64,000 bases of DNA from Varibaculum cambriense. Lineage in GTDB: Bacteria; Actinomycetota; Actinomycetes; Actinomycetales; Actinomycetaceae. The position numbers were made by a program, and so were the translations under genes. This document shows positions 57,901-64,000 of the stretch, piece after piece; the stretch's first letter is position 1, and each line of letters opens with the position of its first letter. Under the pieces are notes generated by a model that saw nothing but the letters and a program-made list of their open reading frames with translations, was not told where the DNA came from and did not search any database. The DNA is taken from positions 196,791 to 260,790 of the forward strand of contig NZ_PKHX01000001.1 of assembly GCF_002848005.1 (NCBI RefSeq), in the 5' to 3' direction.

Positions 57901-60081
57901 GTGGACGGTAAGGCAGTAAGCGGTGAAGCGTTTGTGATTACTAATGCCAAGACTCCGCTGCCTCCCCAGCCGGTAGATTTCAACTGGAAACTGCAAGATT
58001 CCGGTAAGAACCTGCTGCCTGGTGGGAGCTTCAAACTGATTTGCGGCTCTGACGAGGTAGCCCTTCCTGCTGCCGGTAGCGCTTCAGGCACCTATAGCGT
58101 TTCTTTAAATCCCACCAAGGGAGCGTGTACTCTAACCCAGACCGCCGCCCCCGCAGGCTACCAGCTGGGTGACGAGACCTCCTATGAAATTAGTTTCGTA
58201 GAGAAAGATAAGCCCAGTGGCACTTGGGCCGCGGTGGTTGCCGGTAAAGAAACTAGCGACGTTACCTTCACGAACGTGGCGCTACCGAAGCCTCCGGCCA
58301 CTACCTCTTTCGCTTGGAAACTCACCGACACTGCCGGTAAAAGCCTCAATGGGGCGATCTTTACCCTGAGTGGCGGGAAAACTCCGCTTACGGTGACCTC
58401 GCAAGATGCTGCCGATCCGGGTACTTACAGCGCTTCGAATCTGGATCCGAAGAAGACCTACACTTTGACCGAAACTACGGCTCCCGCTGGTTATAAAGCC
58501 GATGAGGCCAGCTATCAGCTCACTTTCGTTGCCGACGGTGACACCTACCAACCGCAGATAAACGGGCAAGATTTGCCCGCTGCCGGTCTGGTCATAAAGA
58601 ACGTTAAGCTACCCACCCCGGCAGAGATCCGTTGGGAAGTAGTTTCTACCGCGGATTCTTCGCAGTATGTACCGGGAACTACCTTTAAGGTCACTCCCTT
58701 TAATGCTGACGGTCAGACCTTAGATACCGCGAAGTCTTTCACGGTCTCGGATGCCACCGCTATCGCCGGGGATCGGGATCTGAATCCGAATCTGGGGCAA
58801 TACCGGGTAGAAGTCCCAGACGGTTCTCTTAAATACCAGATAGAACAGCTAACCGCTGGCGCTGATTTTGCGCCTAAGACGGGCGCTCAGGAGGTCACTT
58901 TCAAGCTGCAAAAAGATGGACGCTACAGCCAAAACGTGGTAGGTAGCGGCCTCAAGTTTGAAAACACCCCGGTGATTAAGACCGCCCAGTTCACTTGGAA
59001 ACTGGTAGATAAAGATTCAAAGAAGCCTTTATCGGGCGGCAGCTTCTCCCTGAAAGATGGCAGTGAAACCGTTCCGGTCACGGAGAATAAGGCGGACGCC
59101 TCTTTCCAGGCCACTTTGAACCAGGCTAAGACCTATAAGTTGCAGCAGACCGCCGCACCGGAAGGTTACGAAAAATATAGCCGGATCTACACCATCAGTT
59201 ATGAGGGTGGGAAAGCCCAGGTTTCGGTAGATGACACCGGGGTTGACCTGACTGCTGGGACGCTGGTGATTAGCAATACTAAGAAGGCTACCGAGCCGAC
59301 CCCTGATCCCAGCACGGATCCCACGGATGATCCGACCACCGATCCGACTACGCCCGGAACTGATCCCACAGACGAGCCGACCACGGAGCCCACTGATAAC
59401 CCTAAGCAACCAATTGGCGGGGAACTCACTTGGAAAGTGGTTGATTCTAAAGGTAAGGCAGTAGCCGGGACTTCTTTCCAGATCACTCCCCTGGGCAAAG
59501 ATGGGAAGCCCAATACCGCGGACGCCGTTAAGGTCACGGATTTTGTCAGTGGCCCCACCACCTTCGCGGTACCCAAAGACCTAAACGGCGCTGTCGGTGC
59601 CTATAAGGTGCGGGTTGATGACGTAACCTTGCAGTACCAGCTAAAGCAGCTAACGACTGCCAAAGGTATGAAATTAGCAGAACCGCAAAAGCTGTCCTTT
59701 AATAAGGGAGCGGATGGTAAATGGGCGCAAACCGCCGCTGCAAGCCCGTTCATTAACCCGGCAGACAAGCCGACTACGGAGCCTACTGATAACCCGACTA
59801 GCGAGCCGACTGACCCCACCGCTGAGCCCCAGCCGGGTGACAACGGTGGAGCAAGTAATACGAAGCCGTCAGCTGGCCAAAACGGCGGAGCTACCGAGGC
59901 ACCGGCAGGTGCCTATATGACTGGCGGATCTTCTGCTGCGTCCAGCTCTGCGGCGGGACCGGCCCCCTCGTCACTGAGGATTACCGGAGCTAACGGAGCC
60001 ACCCTGGCTTTGATCTCCGCAATCTTGGCGCTGGCCGGTGCCGGGGTACTCACGGCTCGCAAACTACGCCAAGACCGCTAG
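54910..60081 (+). CDS. Large surface protein with beta-helix-like domain and SpaA-type repeats
   Basis: This is a 1723-residue secreted protein. ATG 54910 follows CAGGAG and is followed by a signal peptide ending near ANA. Residues 40-690 are rich in short NVNISGG/VTISDNA-like strands typical of right-handed beta-helices. Residues 820-905 contain an InlB_B-like Y-V-x-G-G unit. Six SpaA/CnaB-like units follow (910-1460 and 1500-1610), each starting (F/I/L)xW(K/E)(L/V)xD and most carrying (Q/E)TxAPxGY. A Thr/Pro/Glu/Asp spacer separates unit 6, and a second precedes the C-terminus. The end is LRITG, a hydrophobic helix and RKLRQDR, a variant LPxTG-like wall-sorting signal. It is probably an adhesin; no sortase gene is adjacent. 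Confidence 0.85.
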   Translation: MRNPLAKRPTALILALSLIGYMIALIGPALAVGVANAANGKVIKSWNHLGTVLTEDIDLSDSALPADAAGRTLTVGKNVTVTGAASKTFKGLSFLVSEGHTLTLNNLNIDNSSHPELAMVTAGDNNANNRLAFSGENTFTRQGASSENATKEYAVPLPLVQVKAATTLNIGQTGSGVLNLNNPRSPLSQAALIGTQHFSAFGTINIAGGRLNLKGSSESAALIGSGGAFYEVNPGTNPRWLNNYDETPWNAGGTINIKGGSVDLAKVGNGAYGGAFIGTGRGAVQLPAGANSDWAQKNAAVTINVSGGQINAHGNHTALGAGSFTTPLKDSEGTVKATFTQPYARVNISAGTVQVNPTATETGISALNIGCRGVGNWKEDLADLGWPLTPGCEVAISGGKVNVGSADSTLDRVGDIAAIGSGPDSANVNVKISGNAQVTAYSNGRGAAIGGGFASGTTQVTISDNALVNALGAVNESPAIGAGGLPGHDASFAKNSRLEETSARLGKQNQVHILGNAQVIAETDPDSLGSESATNGAIGAAANRSGQVSIADNAKVTAKVFGLRNGAVIGSAGYIHDYVTDPFKITISGSPTVQATVQPVRAANKQRLEYGFGAAIGSGYQTKVPAQITLAGSPNLDLIGGQASSGVGLGFQSTGGGSTVNANLDAAANLQVTSPEGAPRTDGSAQRTYQLAKGENMPLDTTGGKGQVLNLRFADGQADGAGNPQTLGLTTAVAKLTQNKQSVPFSLVTPEGETVLSSALTSTLYNNLALSVPQRGNYYLKSRVTPSLFAYHGDKNAADAFIFPVNGQIYTQDGLLWAQGYSLKYQVAGEGGTLPQAYTTARYLPPNTVIGALPAVTLPSVSDKTCAVDHWELNDAPVAEDQLTQTKLSADTVVKAVTKCEDTVTPPQPQPEKAAFTWQLQDSQGKALSGGQFTLTEKDGAAVNVPDSASGTFTVGDLDPAKSYVLTQTAAPQGYDLPQQTSHTVTFEKPSQAYQAKVDGKAVSGEAFVITNAKTPLPPQPVDFNWKLQDSGKNLLPGGSFKLICGSDEVALPAAGSASGTYSVSLNPTKGACTLTQTAAPAGYQLGDETSYEISFVEKDKPSGTWAAVVAGKETSDVTFTNVALPKPPATTSFAWKLTDTAGKSLNGAIFTLSGGKTPLTVTSQDAADPGTYSASNLDPKKTYTLTETTAPAGYKADEASYQLTFVADGDTYQPQINGQDLPAAGLVIKNVKLPTPAEIRWEVVSTADSSQYVPGTTFKVTPFNADGQTLDTAKSFTVSDATAIAGDRDLNPNLGQYRVEVPDGSLKYQIEQLTAGADFAPKTGAQEVTFKLQKDGRYSQNVVGSGLKFENTPVIKTAQFTWKLVDKDSKKPLSGGSFSLKDGSETVPVTENKADASFQATLNQAKTYKLQQTAAPEGYEKYSRIYTISYEGGKAQVSVDDTGVDLTAGTLVISNTKKATEPTPDPSTDPTDDPTTDPTTPGTDPTDEPTTEPTDNPKQPIGGELTWKVVDSKGKAVAGTSFQITPLGKDGKPNTADAVKVTDFVSGPTTFAVPKDLNGAVGAYKVRVDDVTLQYQLKQLTTAKGMKLAEPQKLSFNKGADGKWAQTAAASPFINPADKPTTEPTDNPTSEPTDPTAEPQPGDNGGASNTKPSAGQNGGATEAPAGAYMTGGSSAASSSAAGPAPSSLRITGANGATLALISAILALAGAGVLTARKLRQDR

Positions 60082-60147
60082 GGCTCCCCGCTAAGTTTAC
60101 TTTGCATCTCCAATACCCCCATCGAAATCTGTCTAAAGGAGGACGCA

Positions 60148-60915
60148 ATGTTTAAGAGATCAAATTTAGATAGCTCTAGTTTTGAGAGCAGGAAGAGCTA
60201 CCGGCTAAAAGAAAAATTAGCTAGTACTCTAGCGGCAGTTGCTCTAGCCTGCGGTTGCGCTGCCAGCCTGAGCGCTTGCGGCAATAAAAATAACGCCGCA
60301 AAAAGCCCCACACACTCTGCCTCCGAAACCACGACCACCAGTAGTGAAAACAGCTTGGATAGCGAAATAGACGATGCCGGCCTAACTTTTAAAACCATTC
60401 ATAGCGATCTATTAGATATGGATATAACTATACCCGAGCAGGCCAAAATGATCTATAAAGAATCGAACGATTTACTAACTAGAGAAGGTAAAGATAATAG
60501 CGAAGTCTACTTGTGGCAAATAGGAGATGTTTATTATCAGGCTACTGTAGCTAGAATTATGGCCGAGAAATGCTCGTCAGAAAACCATGATTTATACGGT
60601 AATATTTTTAGAGGACAAGAGTCTGACCCAGATAATTTTTATAAACTAGGCGATAATTTCGGTGATACGGCATTATTTTTTGATTCTGATTGGAGTGCCG
60701 CCACTGGTAAGATAAATAGTAATGACTGTATTGTTTATAGCGAAATTCGCGCCGGAGAAGATTTAACTGATCTTGGTCTGGGTGGTGAAGCTAGGTTTGT
60801 AGATAGTAGCGATTACAATAAAAATGGAATCGATGACTCGAAACGTAAAACCATAAGGCCTATTGTCCGGGCAGTTACCAAGCATTTAATGAAATCCGTG
60901 GACGCCACCAGTTAA
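60148..60915 (+). CDS. Predicted lipoprotein of unknown function
   Basis: The 255-residue protein has a long basic N-terminus, a hydrophobic stretch (LASTLAAVALACGCAASL) and a lipobox LSAC, followed by a Ser/Thr-rich linker. The rest (DAGLTFKTIHSDLLDMDITIPEQAKM...) is unrecognised. It has two Cys outside the lipobox (AEKCSSEN, NDCIVYSE). Codons are clearly more AT-rich than in the surface protein gene just upstream, suggesting separate origin. AAAGGAGG precedes the ATG, 66 bases after the surface protein stop. Confidence 0.65.
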   Translation: MFKRSNLDSSSFESRKSYRLKEKLASTLAAVALACGCAASLSACGNKNNAAKSPTHSASETTTTSSENSLDSEIDDAGLTFKTIHSDLLDMDITIPEQAKMIYKESNDLLTREGKDNSEVYLWQIGDVYYQATVARIMAEKCSSENHDLYGNIFRGQESDPDNFYKLGDNFGDTALFFDSDWSAATGKINSNDCIVYSEIRAGEDLTDLGLGGEARFVDSSDYNKNGIDDSKRKTIRPIVRAVTKHLMKSVDATS

Positions 60916-61064
60916 TATCATTTCTCAACCAGATCTCTCGTTTTTGTAAGTTTAGGAACTACCTCCCCCTGCTCGTCGCGGGCGCCCTCCGAAAGCACTG
61001 TGCCAGTTAACTTTGATTTCCTCATCAATGAAGAAATACTTCATTAGGAGACCAGCCCGGGACA
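60916..61064. other. Convergent spacer, lipoprotein / PucR gene
   Basis: No RNA gene, promoter or strong hairpin is visible. It contains only short repeats such as AATACTTCATTAGG and a CCCGGG string near 61055. Confidence 0.4.
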
Positions 61065-62576
61065 CTAGGGTTCGCGTCCTTGGAGGGCTACCCAGGCGGA
61101 GGCTTGGGCTCCGGCCTCTGCCAGGTTAATCCCTAGTTTGCTTTGCAGTTTTTCTAGCCGCTTCGCCACCGTATTGCGGTGCAGCTCCAGGTTTTGCGCC
61201 ATCTGCTGCCGATTTCCCTTGGTGGCTACATACTGTTCCAGCAGCGCCAGCAGGTCTGCATCTCCCCGTAGAGGTCGCAGGAATTGCTGAGAGAACGCCG
61301 CCGCGGTTTCCCTGCCTATCACCTGCATTAGTCCGGAACGGGCAATCTCTCCCCACCGGGCTACCTGCTGACTATTTCCGGTATGCCGCAAGGCTTGCCG
61401 CGCCCCCGCTAGGCCGGCATTAAACCGCGAGATTGGGTAGTCCTGCCCCACACCTGCTCGCAAAACTGAAAATTCTTTCCGCGAAAAGTTCGACAAAGTT
61501 AGCGGCAACGCTGCTAGCGGAATCGCCATTTCCAGGTGAGAGGCGTGAAAACGCCACAGCGGCGGAGGCATAGTTTTAGTCACTGCCCGCTCCACTCTGG
61601 CAGTCAAAGCCCGCAGGTCGCCCTCCCGCCCGACCACTACCACCGGAACATAGCGCCCGCTAAGCGCGCGTGCGTCCGGAAACGCCATCTCGGTGAGAAT
61701 CTGTGCCGCCCCCAGCTCCTCAGAAAGCAACAATTCAAAAGCACGTTGCAACAAGCGTCCATGATAGCCAGAAACAAACCGGGAGTTAGCTAAGGCCGAG
61801 GCGATTAACAGCCCCGCTTGCGAAAGAGCCTGCTGTTGCCACGGCTGCGGGAATACGCGCCAACAGACTTGCAGCCAAGCGGTTTCCTGCCCGAGGGCGT
61901 TAATAGCAGCGAAAAGACAATAGCCTTCGTCGGTTTCAAAGGAAAACTGGGAGGTTTTTGCGGAAAACCCCTCCCAAGACTGTTCTGCAAAATTCCTTAA
62001 ATCGGTGGTCAACGTAGGCGCCGATGCCTGCGCTATCGTCCTGCCCGCCTTATCTCTGATGATTACCCGTGCGCCAATCCCCCGCGCCAACTCCCCGGTG
62101 ATCATGTCTACACTGCGCGGCTGCGCCGATGCCTGGATCAGGCGCTGTTGCAAAGCCGTGAGCTTATATTTGCCCGAGGTAGCTTCGACCTCAATCATCC
62201 GCGCGACCTCTTGCGAAAGCGCCACAAAAGACTGATCGGGGGCGACCTCAATCAGGTTAAGACCAGTTTTTCGGGCTGCCTGCACCAAGTGCGGAGGAAC
62301 GGTATCGTGGCTAAATCCCAAACCGAATCCCAGAGTAGTAATACCCCCCGCTACCAGCCGCTGGGCATATCCGAGCCAGCCCGCTTCCCCCTCCGGATTC
62401 CCCGCGGAAGTGGTCAGCAGCAGCTCGTTTCCCTCTAAGAAGGTAGCGGGATTTATTTGTTCCGAGGTCGCCACCCACCGCAACTTCGCCAAAGGATTAG
62501 GACACCCCAGGGATTGGATATGTAAATGCGGCCGCCCCAAGAGCGCTTGCACAGTGACCATATGTACATTATGCAC
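61065..62576 (-). CDS. PucR-family transcriptional regulator
   Basis: The 503-residue protein matches PucR/CdaR-type regulators: an N-terminal PucR-like domain (VTVQALLGRPHL ... GNELLLTTSAG ... ITTLGFGLGF), a central GGDEF-like region and a C-terminal helix-turn-helix (ALLEQYVATKGNRQQMAQNLELHRNTVAKRLEKLQ near 455-490). Relatives control purine or other nitrogen catabolism. The first codon is GTG 62576 with AGGA about eight bases upstream; ATG 62561 is an alternative. It is divergent from glutamate dehydrogenase, so nitrogen control of gdh is a reasonable inference. Confidence 0.85.
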   Translation of the reverse strand: MHNVHMVTVQALLGRPHLHIQSLGCPNPLAKLRWVATSEQINPATFLEGNELLLTTSAGNPEGEAGWLGYAQRLVAGGITTLGFGLGFSHDTVPPHLVQAARKTGLNLIEVAPDQSFVALSQEVARMIEVEATSGKYKLTALQQRLIQASAQPRSVDMITGELARGIGARVIIRDKAGRTIAQASAPTLTTDLRNFAEQSWEGFSAKTSQFSFETDEGYCLFAAINALGQETAWLQVCWRVFPQPWQQQALSQAGLLIASALANSRFVSGYHGRLLQRAFELLLSEELGAAQILTEMAFPDARALSGRYVPVVVVGREGDLRALTARVERAVTKTMPPPLWRFHASHLEMAIPLAALPLTLSNFSRKEFSVLRAGVGQDYPISRFNAGLAGARQALRHTGNSQQVARWGEIARSGLMQVIGRETAAAFSQQFLRPLRGDADLLALLEQYVATKGNRQQMAQNLELHRNTVAKRLEKLQSKLGINLAEAGAQASAWVALQGREP

Positions 62577-62610
62577 ATTCCAATTCCTAAATTAATGCAT
62601 TTTGCACATT
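62562..62610. promoter_or_regulatory. WTGYACATT repeats at the pucR start
   Basis: ATGTACATT (62562-62570), ATGCACATT (62571-62579) and TTGCACATT (62602-62610) are three near-identical 9-mers, two in tandem. They overlap or precede the PucR start and lie in the divergent region, consistent with an autoregulatory operator. No binding protein is known. Confidence 0.4.
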
Positions 62611-62776
62611 TACCCCTGACTTACGTCCTAGATAGACTACAGTTACCACCGCTCAAAACCGGAGGTAGGTGGGGCGCTGACCGCCTGAGCCGGCAGAGAA
62701 AATCCGCTAGCGTTTCCGTTATCCAGGAAAACTAAGGTCAGCCCCCAGTTGAAAACCTTAAAGGAGATCAAAATAT

Positions 62777-64000
62777 ATGTCCGAGGATTACAAACCGAAT
62801 CCCTATGAGGACGCGAAGAATCAGCTGCGGGAAGCTCAGAAAATCCTGGGTTTTTCCGAGGGCGACTACGATATGCTCGCTTCAGCGCGCCGCGAAATGA
62901 GCGTTTCCATTCTGATTCGTCGCGATGACGGCACCCATGAGGTACTGCATGGCTACCGGGTACAACATAACTTGACGCGCGGGCCCGCCAAAGGCGGCAT
63001 CCGTTACAACGAACACGTCGATATTGACGAAGTTCGCGCCCTGTCTATGTGGATGACCTGGAAATGCGCCCTAGTGAATTTGCCCTACGGTGGAGCTAAA
63101 GGCGGGGTGACTATTGACCCCAGCAAGTATTCCCAAGCCGAACTAGAGCGGGTCACTCGCCGCTACATTTCCGAGATTCTGCCCATTATTGGCCCGGAAA
63201 AGGACGTACCCGCCCCCGACGTGGGAACTAACGAACAGACCATGGCCTGGATCATGGACACCTATTCCCAGTTCCAAGGTTATACCGTTCCCGGCATTTG
63301 TACTGGTAAACCGGTTTCTCTCGGCGGATCGCTCGGGCGCGCGGAAGCTACCTCCCTGGGCGTAGTGATCATGGTAGAAGCCGCCCTGAAGAAAAAGGGC
63401 ATTAAATTCGAGGATGCCTCCCTGGCCATCCAAGGCTTCGGTAAAGTAGGGCGCGGAGCTGCCGAAATCGCGCAGCGTCGGGGCGGCAAAGTAGTCGCCA
63501 TCTCCGACATCTTCGGCGCCATTTACAACGCCGACGGCATCGACACCAAAGCGCTGGGCGAATACGTTGACGAAAAAGGCAAAGTCGTAGGCTTCCCCGG
63601 TGCCGAACCCATGGATGCTGCCCAGCTACTGCTACTGGACGTTGACGTAGTGGTACCAGCCGCCATTGAAGGGGTGCTCACCAAGGAAAATGCTCCCGAT
63701 GTGAAAGCCCAGATTATTGTCGAGGGCGCCAACGGCCCCACCGATTCCGCCGCCGACAAGATCCTAAACGAAAAAGGCGTCATGGTTGTTCCGGACATTC
63801 TGGCGAACTCCGGTGGCGTAATCGTGTCCTACTACGAATGGGTACAAGGACGCGACAACTTCTTCTGGCCGCTAGAGCGAGTACAAAAGGAAGAGGAAGA
63901 GCGGATTACCGCTGCCTGGAAAGATGTTGAGGCGTACGCCGAAGAAAAGGGCGTGACCTTGCGCGTCGCAGCTACCGTATTGGCGGTGGGGGGCGGCTTG
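62777..64000 (+). CDS. NAD(P)-dependent glutamate dehydrogenase (3' end outside window)
   Basis: The 408 visible codons start ATG 62777 with AAGGAG ten bases upstream. The Glu/Leu/Phe/Val dehydrogenase pattern is clear: HNLTRGPAKGGIRY, ALVNLPYGGAKGGV with the catalytic lysine, VPAPDVGTNEQTMAWIMDTYS, the Rossmann loop IQGFGKVGRGAAE and IIVEGANGPTDSAAD and VPDILANSGGVIVSYYEWVQ. About 10 more residues are expected, so the gene is nearly complete. It interconverts glutamate and 2-oxoglutarate plus ammonia. Coenzyme choice (NAD or NADP) cannot be fixed by eye; the name gdhA or gudB is left open. Confidence 0.93.
   Translation, partial: MSEDYKPNPYEDAKNQLREAQKILGFSEGDYDMLASARREMSVSILIRRDDGTHEVLHGYRVQHNLTRGPAKGGIRYNEHVDIDEVRALSMWMTWKCALVNLPYGGAKGGVTIDPSKYSQAELERVTRRYISEILPIIGPEKDVPAPDVGTNEQTMAWIMDTYSQFQGYTVPGICTGKPVSLGGSLGRAEATSLGVVIMVEAALKKKGIKFEDASLAIQGFGKVGRGAAEIAQRRGGKVVAISDIFGAIYNADGIDTKALGEYVDEKGKVVGFPGAEPMDAAQLLLLDVDVVVPAAIEGVLTKENAPDVKAQIIVEGANGPTDSAADKILNEKGVMVVPDILANSGGVIVSYYEWVQGRDNFFWPLERVQKEEEERITAAWKDVEAYAEEKGVTLRVAATVLAVGGGL

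Noticed and set aside
1..64000. CRISPR arrays, prophage or rRNA operons
   Set aside because: No regularly spaced direct repeats, phage structural genes or rRNA-like sequence were seen.

Overview
The window looks like a chromosomal segment of a mid-GC actinobacterium, most likely in or near Actinomycetaceae (Varibaculum/Actinomyces-like; the genus is a guess). Evidence: an AdnA-type helicase-nuclease, DUF3107, ferritin-like and RhlE block matching the mycobacterial Rv3202c-Rv3211 neighbourhood; PriA-type HisA; the GlgE maltosyltransferase pathway; a glyS-dusB-dgt-dnaG block; and an SpaA-repeat surface protein. No rRNA genes, transposases, prophage or CRISPR arrays were seen.

Layout. 1-5817: adnA (partial), DUF3107, ferritin-like protein, rhlE. 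5849-12265: carbon and cell-wall genes (GH13 glucosidase, glycogen phosphorylase, nagB, ddh) with good terminators. 12454-22002: DUF1540, dnaG, two unknown AT-rich membrane genes, then dgt, dusB, yibE/F and glyS, transcribed leftward. 22187-24899: zinc ABC importer znuACB with a candidate Zur operator. 24930-32300: leftward histidine cluster hisD-(amino-acid symporter)-hisC-hisB-unknown-hisH-hisA/priA-SseB, with an unusual nested inverted repeat between symporter and hisC. 32379-42228: unknown membrane protein, S4-domain protein, dnaE, two tRNA-Lys, peroxiredoxin, tRNA-Leu, mnmA, cysteine desulfurase, etfA, etfB. 42361-44619: glgX.

44644-47330 is an accessory island: an antitoxin-like gene without a toxin, a frameshifted HsdS remnant with no HsdR/HsdM, and a NYN-domain (PIN-like) nuclease. 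It is flanked by two inverted copies of what appears to be a structured RNA, with conserved loop sequences and compensating stems. The second copy lies in the leader of trpS. This is the most interesting feature of the window.

47329-54792: trpS, a SanA-like protein, then glgE-treS-mak, which together turn trehalose into maltose-1-phosphate and linear alpha-glucan. With glgX, glycogen phosphorylase and the GH13 glucosidase, the window holds much of a glycogen/trehalose cycle. 54910-60915: a 1723-residue surface protein with SpaA-like repeats and a lipoprotein. 61065-64000: a PucR-family regulator divergent from a nearly complete glutamate dehydrogenase gene.
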